From Treponema zioleckii (GTDB lineage Bacteria; Spirochaetota; Spirochaetia; Treponematales; Treponemataceae), in the NCBI RefSeq assembly GCF_014737315.1, contig NZ_JPUF01000018.1, positions 1 through 57,997 of the forward strand: a DNA stretch of 57,997 bases, given 5' to 3'. The notes below the pieces were generated by a model that saw only the letters and a program-made list of their open reading frames with translations, was not told the origin of the DNA and did no database searches. Shown here one piece after another: positions 7,758 through 16,625 of the stretch (its first letter is position 1; the number at the start of each line of letters is the position of its first letter). A program made the position numbers and the translations under genes.

Positions 7758-10700
7758 ATGTATAATATCATAGCCGAAACAAATGAAGCGACCGTTGTAT
7801 CAGAATATATTCCGCCTGCCCGTCGTAAGCGTTCATACCAGAGCGAAGCGGAGCTTGAAAAGAACTTCATCGAAGATTTGCAGGAACAGGGCTATGAATA
7901 CCTTACAATTAAGACAGAAGACGAACTTGTAGAAAATCTAAAAAAGCAAATTGAAAAGCTCAATAAAATTACATTCAGCGAAACAGAATGGGCGCGTTTT
8001 TATGGCCATTATCTTGCAAACGATACAGAAGGAATTGTAGAGAAGACTTTTTCCATCCAGAGTGACTATATAAAAGTTCTTCCTCGTGATGATGGCTCAA
8101 CTAAAAACATTTACCTGATTGATAAAAAAAATATTCATAACAATTACTTGCAAGTAATAAATCAATTCACTCCAGAAGGTGGGCGATATTCTAACCGCTA
8201 CGATGTAACTATCCTTGTAAACGGTCTTCCTCTTGTGCATTGTGAATTAAAGAGGCGTGGTGTAAATATCCGCGAAGCTTTTAATCAGATTCGCCGTTAT
8301 AATCGTGACAGCTTCTGGGCGGGATCTGGCCTTTTTCAGTTCATCCAGATTTTTATTATTTCAAACGGAACAAATACAAAGTATTTTTCTAATACAACTC
8401 GTGAAGCAAGTATTAAAGAACAGACAAGCAAAAAAGGAAGCGGAAAGAAAACAAGCAACTCTTTTGAGTTCACATCTTATTGGGCTGATGCAAATAATAA
8501 AATCATCAACGACCTTGAAGACTTTACTCGTACTTTCCTTGCAAAACATACAATCTTAAATATCCTTACAAAGTATTGTGTCTTTGATACAAACAACACG
8601 CTTCTTGTAATGCGACCTTATCAAATTGCGGCTACTGAGCGCATTTTGAATAAGATTCTTATTTCAAGCAATTATCACAAAGAAGGAACGATTGAAGCAG
8701 GCGGTTTTGTCTGGCATACAACGGGAAGCGGAAAAACTCTTACATCTTTTAAGACTGCAATTCTTGCAAGTCAAATGGACTGTATCGACAAAGTTTTGTT
8801 TGTTGTAGACCGCAAAGACTTGGATTATCAGACAATGAAAGAATACGACCGTTTCCAGAAGGATGCGGCTAACTCAAACAAGTCTGTGGCCATCCTCAAA
8901 AAACAGTTGGAAGATGATAACTGTAAGATTATTATTACAACAATCCAAAAGCTAGGAATATTCATCAAAAAGAATAAAGGCCATCCAATTTTCCTGCGTC
9001 ACATTGTCCTGATTTTTGATGAATGCCATCGTTCTCAGTTTGGAGAATTGCATAAGGACATTGTAAAGTCATTCAAGAGATTCCATCTGTTCGGTTTCAC
9101 GGGTACTCCAATCTTTCAGAAAAATGCGGGTGCAAATGGAGCAGGCGGAATCAGAACTACGGATCAGGCTTTTGGCGAAAAGCTTCATACTTACACTATT
9201 GTGGATGCAATCAACGACCATAATGTTCTGCCTTTCCGCATCGATTATATAAAAACAATCAGGATGAAAGACGGTGTAAAGGATAAGGATGTAGCAGGAA
9301 TCGACAAAGAAAATGCTCTGTCCGCTCCTGAGCGTATTTCTGCCGTTGTTTCATACATAATCGAACACTTCGACCAGAAAACAAAACGCAACACTCACGG
9401 CGGTGTGTATGAGTTCAAGGCTCTTACAAATATCGCTGAAAGTGCAAAGGCAAAAGACAGAGGAAGCGTAAAAGACCAGAAAGAACTCAAGCATATTTCC
9501 GGATTCAATTCAATGTTCTGTGTTCAGTCCATAGAGACGGCCATTAAATACTATGCAGAATTCAAAAAACAAATAGAAGAGAATCCTGCATGCGGTCTGA
9601 AAGTCGGCATGATATACAGCTTTGGCGCAAATGAAGCAGAAGACGAAAATGGATTTGTAGACGATGAGAATTCAGACGATACAGCTGGTCTTGATGTAGT
9701 AAGCCGTGATTATCTTGAAAGTGCTATCAAAGACTATAATGCAATGTTTCACACGGATTATGACACTTCTTCTGATAAGTTCCAGAACTATTACAAAGAT
9801 GTTTCCCTGCGCATGAAGAATAAGGAACTGGATATTCTTATCGTTGTAAATATGTTCCTCACAGGCTTTGATGCTACTACTTTGAATACTCTCTGGGTAG
9901 ACAAAAATCTCAAAATGCACGGACTGATTCAGGCTTATAGCCGTACCAACCGTATTTTGAATTCAATAAAGACATTCGGAAACATTGTTTGTTTCCGTGA
10001 CTTGTCTGAAAAAACAGATGAAGCAATCGCATTGTTTGGTGATAGAAACGCAAAGGGAACAATCCTTCTGAGAAGCTTTGATGATTACTACAACGGCTTT
10101 ACCGATGAAAAAGACAAATATCATAAAGGCTATACTGAACTTGTGGAGGAACTTTTGACAAAGTTCCCGCTTGATGGCTTCAAAAACAATGTGATTACAC
10201 AGGAAGCTAAAAAAGAATTCGTAATGCTATATGGTGCAATTCTCCGTATGCGTAACATTCTTACAACATTCGATCAATTCGATGGAGATACACTTCTTGA
10301 AATAAACGACTTGCAGGATTACCAGAGCCATTACATTGACATTCATGATGAAATCAGACCAGACGAAAAAGGTGAAAAAGAAAACATCAATGATGATATT
10401 GTCTTTGAGATGGAGCTTATCAAGCAAGTAGATATAAACATAGATTACATCTTGATGCTTGTTGCAAAATACCATGATTCTAATTGTCATGATTCAGAAA
10501 TTCTCGTAGACATTAAGAAGGCTATTGGCGGAAGTATCGAGCTTAGAAGTAAGAAACAGCTCATTGAAGACTTTATCGCTCAGATAAACACTTCAAGCAA
10601 TATTCAAAAAGACTGGCAGAGTTATATTGCTAAAAAAAGGGAAGAAGAACTTGCTGCAATTATTACGGAGCAAAAACTTAAACCAGAGGAAACGAAGATT

Positions 10701-10877
10701 TTTATTGAAAACTCTTTCCGTGATGGTGTACTTCGTACAACAGGAATTGATATAGACAGAATTCTTCCTCCTGTTTCCCGCTTTGGCGGTGGTAATGGCG
10801 GGGTAAACCGCAGCGAAGTAAAGAAGACTGTCATTGAACGGCTTAAAGAATTCTTTGAGAAGTATTTTGGTGTGTAA
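7758..10877 (+). CDS. hsdR: Type I restriction endonuclease subunit HsdR
   Basis: The motor and nuclease subunit, which translocates and cleaves unmethylated DNA after assembly with M2S. The N-terminal PD-(D/E)XK nuclease has YDVTILVNG and HCELKRRG near residues 147-167. Walker A TTGSGKT is near 320, the DECH helicase motif near 420 and GFTGTP near 444. The last helicase motif includes QAYSRTNRI near 724. At 1039 residues it matches the EcoR124 HsdR size, and no motif is missing. The ribosome binding site CAGGAG precedes the ATG. It follows the DUF262 gene by 15 bases and leads the macrodomain gene by 15 bases, so one transcript could cover all. Confidence 0.96.
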   Translation: MYNIIAETNEATVVSEYIPPARRKRSYQSEAELEKNFIEDLQEQGYEYLTIKTEDELVENLKKQIEKLNKITFSETEWARFYGHYLANDTEGIVEKTFSIQSDYIKVLPRDDGSTKNIYLIDKKNIHNNYLQVINQFTPEGGRYSNRYDVTILVNGLPLVHCELKRRGVNIREAFNQIRRYNRDSFWAGSGLFQFIQIFIISNGTNTKYFSNTTREASIKEQTSKKGSGKKTSNSFEFTSYWADANNKIINDLEDFTRTFLAKHTILNILTKYCVFDTNNTLLVMRPYQIAATERILNKILISSNYHKEGTIEAGGFVWHTTGSGKTLTSFKTAILASQMDCIDKVLFVVDRKDLDYQTMKEYDRFQKDAANSNKSVAILKKQLEDDNCKIIITTIQKLGIFIKKNKGHPIFLRHIVLIFDECHRSQFGELHKDIVKSFKRFHLFGFTGTPIFQKNAGANGAGGIRTTDQAFGEKLHTYTIVDAINDHNVLPFRIDYIKTIRMKDGVKDKDVAGIDKENALSAPERISAVVSYIIEHFDQKTKRNTHGGVYEFKALTNIAESAKAKDRGSVKDQKELKHISGFNSMFCVQSIETAIKYYAEFKKQIEENPACGLKVGMIYSFGANEAEDENGFVDDENSDDTAGLDVVSRDYLESAIKDYNAMFHTDYDTSSDKFQNYYKDVSLRMKNKELDILIVVNMFLTGFDATTLNTLWVDKNLKMHGLIQAYSRTNRILNSIKTFGNIVCFRDLSEKTDEAIALFGDRNAKGTILLRSFDDYYNGFTDEKDKYHKGYTELVEELLTKFPLDGFKNNVITQEAKKEFVMLYGAILRMRNILTTFDQFDGDTLLEINDLQDYQSHYIDIHDEIRPDEKGEKENINDDIVFEMELIKQVDINIDYILMLVAKYHDSNCHDSEILVDIKKAIGGSIELRSKKQLIEDFIAQINTSSNIQKDWQSYIAKKREEELAAIITEQKLKPEETKIFIENSFRDGVLRTTGIDIDRILPPVSRFGGGNGGVNRSEVKKTVIERLKEFFEKYFGV

Positions 10878-10892
10878 TATATGGAGGCTTAA

Positions 10893-11420
10893 ATGTCTGA
10901 TTTTAAATTAATTCATGGAAGCTGTGCTGACCAGACTGCTGATGCCGTTGTAAATGCGGCTAACTCAGGTCTTAGAAAAGGTGGTGGAATCTGTAAAGTT
11001 ATTTTTGATAGATGTGGAACAACAGAATTAACACAAGCGTGTTCTAAAAAACAGACACCTGTAAAAGATGGCGATGCAGTAATAACTCCTGCTTTTAATA
11101 TGAAAAATGCAAAACACATTATCCATGCAGTCGGCCCAGATTTTGGCAGAACTCCTAAAGCATTTCTTGAACTTTTTAATGCTTACTATAACTCTCTTGT
11201 TTTACTAAAAGACAATGGCTTGCATAGTATTTCATTTCCTTTAATTAGCTCTGGTATCTTTGGGGGCAATCTTCCTAATCCTGCAGGGGAATCTGCAAAA
11301 CAATGTGGAAGAGCATATAAAAAGTTTGTTCAGGATTATCCTGATTATGATGTTTATGTAATGCTTTGTGCATTCAATTCTTCAGAATATCAGGATGCAA
11401 AAACTGAACTTGGTATGTAA
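10893..11420 (+). CDS. Macrodomain protein (ADP-ribose binding or hydrolase)
   Basis: A 175-residue single macrodomain. Such proteins bind ADP-ribose and often remove ADP-ribose from proteins or deacetylate O-acetyl-ADP-ribose. The signature VVNAANSGLRKGGGI is at residues 19-34, followed by a helix with IFDRCG. The phosphate-binding loop SSGIFGGN lies near residues 117-124. A GGAGG ribosome binding site precedes the ATG. It sits 15 bases after hsdR and 95 bases before a RES-domain gene, so it is flanked by a protein family that consumes NAD. It may antagonise ADP-ribosylation by that neighbour, as macrodomain antitoxins do in DarTG. This pairing is inference. A fragment of a second copy lies at 14304-14361. 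Confidence 0.9.
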   Translation: MSDFKLIHGSCADQTADAVVNAANSGLRKGGGICKVIFDRCGTTELTQACSKKQTPVKDGDAVITPAFNMKNAKHIIHAVGPDFGRTPKAFLELFNAYYNSLVLLKDNGLHSISFPLISSGIFGGNLPNPAGESAKQCGRAYKKFVQDYPDYDVYVMLCAFNSSEYQDAKTELGM

Positions 11421-11515
11421 TAATGTAGCTATTTTCAATTTAATAAGTTTATTGCATTTAAGCTATTTATTTCCATGCTTTATTCTATAACAAATTAAAG
11501 CACAGGAGTATGTAA

Positions 11516-12571
11516 ATGGGAATACTTAACCTACACAATTACAAAAATACTAAAGTTCCAGAAGAATATTGGGATTGCATAGCTGATTATCTTAGTTGTT
11601 GTGAAAACGAGATAAACGACATTTCTGAAGAATCGTATTCTAATATTCGTTGGAATGAGAAAAAAGTTTGTTTTCAAGCTTTATTATATTCTCTTGGGAT
11701 ACCTAATGGAATTCATAAACAAATTGAAAAAGAGATACGTTGTCCAGAATGTGGTAGAAAGATAGAATTAGAATCGGTTGTTTCAATAAATTATGGATAT
11801 CAATCTAAAAGAACCAGACAAAAGTTAGAAGCAAAAATCAATAAAGATGTACATGGCAAAATTAAAAATTTCATAAAGTTTTTGAAAAAATATCCAATGT
11901 TGGGATTGCTTGATGATACAGGAAAAGAAATTGAAAATGCAATTAGAAGTACTAAACTACAAATAATTGATAATGAGATTTGGTATAGAGCAAGGAAACC
12001 TGATAAGAATAATCCGCTAAAAATATTTACTCAGAAAGAGATGGGTAAACCGCCTGTTGATATTACTCCTGAAGGAAGATTTAATCATTATGGGCAACCT
12101 TCTTTGTATTTGGGTAATTCAGATTATGTATGTGCAAAGGAAATAAATGACGGAAATTTTCAGGTTATTTGTTGGATTCAGAAAGTCTATGTTAAAAAGG
12201 CAAAAATATTGGATTTAACTGATTATTCTACTATTAATAAATTAGGTGAGTATCCTTTACTTGTTGCAGGTTTGTTAATATCTGGAGAACTTGAAGAACA
12301 TAATGAAAAGCATAAGGGATTCTATAAACCTGAATACGCAATAACACGTTTTATTGCTGATTTATGTAGGGTAAATAATATAGATGGAATTAAATACGGT
12401 AGTGCTGTCAGAAATGAGACTGACAAAGATAGTATTAATTTAGTTTTATTTAATGATAATTGCTATTATTATGAGGGAGAGCCTACCCTTTATAGTGGAA
12501 ATGAGAAAATACTCGCTAGATGTGGAATAGAAGATGATGAAATAATATTTTATTGTCCGACTCAGAAATAG
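11516..12571 (+). CDS. RES-domain protein with N-terminal zinc-ribbon region
   Basis: A 351-residue protein. The C-terminal half is a RES domain, the fold of toxins that degrade NAD (MbcT) or ADP-ribosylate targets (ParT). It shows the conserved arginine in WYRARKPDKN near residue 155 and GRFNHYGQPSLYLG near 187. AKEIND supplies the conserved glutamate, and IKYGSAVRN and INLVLFND lie near 290-312. The first 140 residues resemble the HEPN/RES N-terminal region and include CPECGRK, half of a zinc ribbon. No Xre-type antitoxin precedes it; the immediate upstream gene is the macrodomain protein. CAGGAG lies upstream of the ATG. Catalytic residues look intact. Confidence 0.82.
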   Translation: MGILNLHNYKNTKVPEEYWDCIADYLSCCENEINDISEESYSNIRWNEKKVCFQALLYSLGIPNGIHKQIEKEIRCPECGRKIELESVVSINYGYQSKRTRQKLEAKINKDVHGKIKNFIKFLKKYPMLGLLDDTGKEIENAIRSTKLQIIDNEIWYRARKPDKNNPLKIFTQKEMGKPPVDITPEGRFNHYGQPSLYLGNSDYVCAKEINDGNFQVICWIQKVYVKKAKILDLTDYSTINKLGEYPLLVAGLLISGELEEHNEKHKGFYKPEYAITRFIADLCRVNNIDGIKYGSAVRNETDKDSINLVLFNDNCYYYEGEPTLYSGNEKILARCGIEDDEIIFYCPTQK

Positions 12572-12584
12572 ATAAGGTGGATTA

Positions 12585-13466
12585 ATGAAAATAATACAGT
12601 GTCCAATTTGTCATAATGAAATGGTAGAAGAATCTCTCCCGTAGAAGAGAGCTTTTAAGTATGAAACATGTATCAGAAAATGTTTAAATTGTCGTATAGG
12701 TGCTTCTAATAGCGAAAAAAATCCGACTTTTATTTATGAGGATTTTCATAAAAATATTCCTTCTGAACTATTGGAAAACTTAGATTATACACTTAACCAT
12801 AGTAATAATAATCGGAATCATTTTAGTAAGAAAATAAGGATTGGCTATTCAACTTCGGAAGATGCGGTATCTTGGATTTTTATAAAGTATTTCATCAAAA
12901 ATCAAAAATTGAATATTTTACAAGAAATATTCAATTGTAAAAGTAAAATTACTGAAATTTTAATGTGGGGTGTACCACAAATAGATAAGCAATATGCAAA
13001 TCCATTAAAGGATATTTGTAGAAATCTTGGAGAAAATGAAAACTCTTTTTTCAGAACCTGATATTATTGTAATTACTGAAGAAGAAGTAATTTTCATTGA
13101 GGTAAAAGTAAAAGCTAGTAATGATAAGCAAGATCCAGATAAAAAAACTTTGATAGATATCTGAATAATGATTTTTATCTAGATAAGAATTTAGCAAAGA
13201 AATCAAAATATTATGAGTTAATCAGGAATTGGACTATAGCACATTTCTTTTCAATCGATAAGAAAATTAGATTGATAAATTTTGCTCCAAGGAAGTTGTT
13301 TTATAAAGAAAGTAATCGTGACTTTTCAAACTTTATATCATCATTAAAGAATAAGAAAAACTTTGAGCAACTGTCTTGGGAAGATGTTATTCAAGTAATG
13401 ATTGATAATTCCATAGATAATAAATTTTTGGATGAATTAAAGAAAAGAAATGGATTAATTCGATAA
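12585..13466 (+). pseudogene. Broken zinc-ribbon PD-(D/E)XK nuclease-like gene
   Basis: Read across three defects, the region encodes one protein of about 293 residues. It starts MKIIQCPICHNEM with a second CLNC later, a zinc ribbon. An in-frame TAG interrupts it at 12642. After an extra base in a T6 run (13046-13051) the frame reads EPDIIVITEEEVIFIEVKVK, a PD-(D/E)XK active-site pattern. A lost base in an A7 run (13141-13147) brings the original frame back, with FDRYLNNDFYLDKN and onward to 13466. The two indels compensate and the remainder is well preserved, so recent decay or sequence error are both possible. It lies 13 bases after the RES gene. The exact family is not recognised. Confidence 0.6.
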
Positions 13467-13603
13467 GAAAAATGGCATTGCTGAATAATCAATTTAACAG
13501 TATACTGCAATGATTTGAGGTGCGTTGCTTCTCAAATGGAAGGTTAGGGGAAAATAGAATTGTTATTTTAAACAATTCAAAACTTTACCAGAAGGAGCAA
13601 TTT

Positions 13604-14245
13604 ATGTACCACTATGTACGCAATTCTGTCGTCAAACCATGGCGAAGTTTTACCGCTGACAAAATGAATCGAGTGAAACAGATGCTTAAAGCTGAATATA
13701 ATCTCGATACAGATTTCTACCTTGTCGGAAGCGGTGCAAAAAATCTTGTTACACAAAATGAAAACGAACCTTTTGATTTAGATTGGAATCTTGAGGTTTA
13801 TAATCTTGCAGAACCAACAAAGAATGCGGAATGGCTTAAAACAACGGTTATGGATTTCTTGAATGAAATAATGGAAGACACTCCATTTCGTAACTGTCAG
13901 GATTCAACGGCCGTAATAACTTCAAGATGGACAACGGAAGAAGGTTTGAAGTTCAGCTTTGACATAGCAATTCTTGTAGAAAATTCAAATGGAATTTTCT
14001 GCCGTATGATTCATGATAAATTTATGAACCGCTTTTATTGGACAGAAGTTCCTGATTCTAAAGATGTCTATGATAGAATGGATAAGCTGAAAGAAAATGG
14101 ATGGTGGCAAGAAATAAGAGATACATATCTCGAAAAGAAGAATATGTATCTTAGACGAATTGATAGGGATAATCATCCTTTATTCAATATTTTTGTAGAG
14201 ACTATCAATGAAGTCTGGTATAAGGCTTGTCACCAAAGGAGATAG
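13604..14245 (+). CDS. Nucleotidyltransferase-fold protein
   Basis: A 213-residue protein with the pattern of the polymerase-beta-like nucleotidyltransferase fold. YLVGSGAKN near residues 38-46 is the G-S loop. PFDLDWNLEV near 54-63 supplies two metal-binding aspartates. FSFDIAIL near 117-124 supplies the third. It is shorter than cyclic-dinucleotide synthases and lacks their usual helical C-terminal domain. No partner effector is adjacent, so neither a CBASS nor a toxin role can be claimed. AAGGAG precedes the chosen ATG; an in-frame upstream start at 13520 lacks one. It sits at the right end of the defence cluster. Confidence 0.6.
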   Translation: MYHYVRNSVVKPWRSFTADKMNRVKQMLKAEYNLDTDFYLVGSGAKNLVTQNENEPFDLDWNLEVYNLAEPTKNAEWLKTTVMDFLNEIMEDTPFRNCQDSTAVITSRWTTEEGLKFSFDIAILVENSNGIFCRMIHDKFMNRFYWTEVPDSKDVYDRMDKLKENGWWQEIRDTYLEKKNMYLRRIDRDNHPLFNIFVETINEVWYKACHQRR

Positions 14246-14303
14246 AAGTCCAGAAGGCTGGCCGTCTGGCAGATAATCCAAAAAGACAGAGTCTTGTTGG
14301 CGG

Positions 14304-14361
14304 AGGTTTAGAAAGGGTGGTGGAATCTGCAAAGTTATTTTTGATAGATGTTGAACAGAAT
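14304..14361 (+). pseudogene. Macrodomain gene fragment (partial duplicate)
   Basis: About 58 bases match the macrodomain gene at 10968-11028 with few differences: GGTGGTGGAATCTG, AAAGTTATTTTTGATAGATG and the following GAACAGAAT. The flanks do not match. It is a degraded copy or recombination scar after the nucleotidyltransferase gene. Confidence 0.65.
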
Positions 14362-14469
14362 CTTTGTGTTCGTGTTGTCAACAATGTTCTTCCCCATGCA
14401 AAAAGGAAAACTTGCAGCAAAACTTGGACGAAATATTTGGAATGTAGGCGAACAACAGAAACGGTCATG

Positions 14470-14502
14470 CATTTGCAAGGTGAGACGCTTTGAGACTCAA
14501 TG
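14470..14502. repeat. Dispersed repeat also found at the right window edge
   Basis: TTTGCAAGGTGAG and CGCTTTG with a following TCAAT are shared with 57943-57974. It fills part of the gap between the macrodomain fragment and the leuA leader. Confidence 0.45.
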
Positions 14503-14523
14503 AACCGTTTAACAAAATGCTAC

Positions 14524-14552
14524 TTGATTAAACTTAAATAAAGGATTAGTAT
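14524..14552 (+). promoter_or_regulatory. Promoter of the leuA leader
   Basis: TTGATT (14524-14529) and TAGTAT (14547-14552) are separated by 17 bases. The predicted start of transcription, about 14559, is almost at the leader ATG, so the leader peptide may be translated from a leaderless end. Confidence 0.5.
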
Positions 14553-14559
14553 TTTCTCC

Positions 14560-14613
14560 ATGAATAATTTTTCACTACTACTACTATGCAATCTTCTCGT
14601 TAAATGCAGCTAA
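14560..14613 (+). CDS. Leucine-rich leader peptide of leuA
   Basis: The 17-codon ORF encodes MNNFSLLLLCNLLVKCS, with four consecutive CTA leucine codons, two more leucines and a valine. It lies about 50 bases before an intrinsic terminator that precedes leuA. This is the design of leucine attenuation: ribosome stalling at the leucine codons when leucyl-tRNA is scarce favours antitermination. CACTACT within the leucine codons is complementary to AGTAGTG at 14621-14627, which would form the pause hairpin. No usual ribosome binding site is seen at close range. Known for enteric leu operons; application here is inference from sequence. Confidence 0.8.
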   Translation: MNNFSLLLLCNLLVKCS

Positions 14614-14661
14614 AAGCTCAAGTAGTGTGGTGTTCATTATTTTTATAAATTATAACATTAC

Positions 14662-14695
14662 AAGACCTGTTGCTTTGGCGGCAGGTCTTTTTTGT
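14662..14695 (+). terminator. Attenuator terminator before leuA
   Basis: AAGACCTGTTGC pairs with GCGGCAGGTCTT over 12 positions (two G-U) around a TTTG loop, followed by a run of T. It lies between the leader peptide and leuA, so it must be read through for leuA expression. Confidence 0.88.
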
Positions 14696-14731
14696 TTATA
14701 AGACGATTTTAATCTAAAAGGAGATTCAAAA

Positions 14732-16411
14732 ATGAATGCAAAAAAGTACAGACCTTTCCCACAGCCGGCAATGCAGACTCGCGAATGGCCTTCTAAGCGT
14801 ATTGAAAAGGCACCAATCTGGTGTTCCGTTGACCTTCGAGACGGAAATCAGGCTCTAATTGACCCGATGGGAATCGAAACTAAACTTGCTTATTTTGATC
14901 TTCTTGTAAAAATCGGTTTTAAAGAAATTGAGATTTGCTTTCCTTCTGCTTCTGACACAGAATTCGATTTTTGCCGACGGCTTATCGAAGAAAATCACAT
15001 TCCAGAGGACGTGACGATTCAGGTTCTCTGTCAGGCACGGGAACATCTTATTCGCCGCACGATGGACGCAATCAAATGGGCTCCTCATGTAATCTTCCAT
15101 ATTTACAATTCCACTTCTCCTGCTCAGCGAAAATACACTTTTGGCAAATCAAAAGAAGAAATCATTCAGATTGCCGTTGAGGGCGTAAAGTGCATAAAAG
15201 AATGCATGAAGGATTTGTCAGAGGACGAGAGAAAAAGAATCCGGCTTGAATATTCGCCAGAAAGTTTTTCGATGACAGAAATTGACTATGCGATTGAGAT
15301 TTGTGAGGCTGTAAAAAAAGAGTGGGGCACTTCAAAAGACAACAAGATTATCTTCAACTTGCCGACCACTGTTGAATGCTACACGGCGAACGTTTACGCG
15401 GACTCAATCGAATATTTTGCAAAGCACATCACCGACCGCGAGAACGTGATTATTTCCACTCACTGCCACAATGACCGCGGAACCGGAGTCGCTTCGTGCG
15501 AGCTTGGACTTCTTGCCGGTGCGGACCGCGTTGAAGGCTGTCTTTTTGGAAACGGCGAGAGAACTGGAAATCTTGACATCGTAACTGTTGCGTTGAACAT
15601 GTTCAGCGAGGGCGTTGACCCAGAGCTTGATTTTTCTGACTTGCCGGAGATTGCGGACGCTTACCAGGAATTTACAAAAATGGATATTTCTCCGCGAAGC
15701 CCGTATGCGGGCGGACTTGCTTACACGGCTTTGTCTGGCGGGCATCAGGACGCGATTGCAAAAGGACTTGCCGCCCGCGCAAAAATGGCGGAGGATTCCG
15801 TCTGGGACGTTCCGTATCTTCTTATTGACCCAAAAGACATTGGACGAAAGTACGAGGGAATTATCCGAATCAACTCCCAGAGCGGAAAGGGCGGTGCTTC
15901 ATTCATTTTGGAGCACAATTACGGCTATTCGATTCCGAAGGCAATGCAGCCTGCAATCGGCGATTTGATAAAAAGCGAGAGCGACAAGGCGCAGCGTGAA
16001 CTTAAGCCAGAAGAAATTCTTGGATTCTTTGAGCATCAGTGGCTTTTGAACAAAGAAAAACTTTCAATCGTTGATTTTGCTTCAACGCAACTTGAGGGAA
16101 ACAAAGATTCAGGTGCGCCAGAACATGTAAGTTGCCGCGGAGTTATTAATTATGCTGGCAAGCAGATTTCGATTGGCGGAAGCGGAAACGGTCCTCTTGA
16201 TGCTTTCGTTTCTTCACTCGCAAAAACGGAACTTCCAAAATTCAATATCGTGGCGTTCCACGAGCATTCTATTGGACAGGGAAGCGACACGAGCGCGATT
16301 GCGTATGTTCAGATTGCCCGTGAGGATGGAAAGAAAATCTGGGGTGTCGGAAAATCCAGCAACGTCGGTCGGGCCGGAATTGAGGCTGTAGTTTCTGCCT
16401 TGAACCAGTAA
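14732..16411 (+). CDS. leuA: 2-isopropylmalate synthase
   Basis: This enzyme condenses acetyl-CoA with 2-oxoisovalerate, the first step of leucine synthesis. The 559-residue protein is of the long LeuA type. The N-terminal HMGL-like TIM barrel starts at VDLRDGNQALIDPMG near residues 33-47, where the DxRDG motif supplies metal and acid residues. STHCHNDRGTG near 242-252 holds the metal-binding histidines. A linker is followed by the C-terminal regulatory domain from about 430, ending in IGQGSDTSAIAYV, where leucine feedback usually acts. AAAGGAG precedes the ATG. The gene stands alone, with no leuBCD in view, and is controlled by the attenuator just upstream. A terminator follows. Confidence 0.96.
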   Translation: MNAKKYRPFPQPAMQTREWPSKRIEKAPIWCSVDLRDGNQALIDPMGIETKLAYFDLLVKIGFKEIEICFPSASDTEFDFCRRLIEENHIPEDVTIQVLCQAREHLIRRTMDAIKWAPHVIFHIYNSTSPAQRKYTFGKSKEEIIQIAVEGVKCIKECMKDLSEDERKRIRLEYSPESFSMTEIDYAIEICEAVKKEWGTSKDNKIIFNLPTTVECYTANVYADSIEYFAKHITDRENVIISTHCHNDRGTGVASCELGLLAGADRVEGCLFGNGERTGNLDIVTVALNMFSEGVDPELDFSDLPEIADAYQEFTKMDISPRSPYAGGLAYTALSGGHQDAIAKGLAARAKMAEDSVWDVPYLLIDPKDIGRKYEGIIRINSQSGKGGASFILEHNYGYSIPKAMQPAIGDLIKSESDKAQRELKPEEILGFFEHQWLLNKEKLSIVDFASTQLEGNKDSGAPEHVSCRGVINYAGKQISIGGSGNGPLDAFVSSLAKTELPKFNIVAFHEHSIGQGSDTSAIAYVQIAREDGKKIWGVGKSSNVGRAGIEAVVSALNQ

Positions 16412-16417
16412 AAATAT

Positions 16418-16515
16418 AGTCATTCTGAGCGCTGCGCCACGACTGCACGCCGGTTACGCTCGTGGTGTCTCAGAATCCCAAAAGAAAGATTCCGAAACTA
16501 GTTCGGAATGACGGT
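16418..16515. repeat. Palindromic intergenic repeats after leuA
   Basis: GTCATTCTGAG and CTCAGAATCCC pair around a GC-rich core, followed by a second unit, ATTCCGAAAC with GTTCGGAATGAC. Both belong to the short palindromic repeat family seen elsewhere in the window. Confidence 0.6.
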
Positions 16516-16541
16516 TAATTATTCGGCAACGAGTTTGGAAT

Positions 16542-16576
16542 GCCAGCGAATTGATATTCAATGCGCTGGCTTTTTT
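16542..16576 (+). terminator. Terminator of leuA
   Basis: GCCAGCG and CGCTGGC form a 7-bp stem followed by TTTTTT, 130 bases after the leuA stop and before the convergent metY gene. Confidence 0.75.
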
Positions 16577-16625
16577 GATTAATTCGATTTTTAACTTTTG
16601 ATTTTTACATTCATATTTTCAAGTT

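Noticed and set aside
14227-14493. 88-codon ORF after the nucleotidyltransferase gene
   Set aside because: It crosses a macrodomain fragment in the wrong frame and a dispersed repeat; there is no sign of coding.
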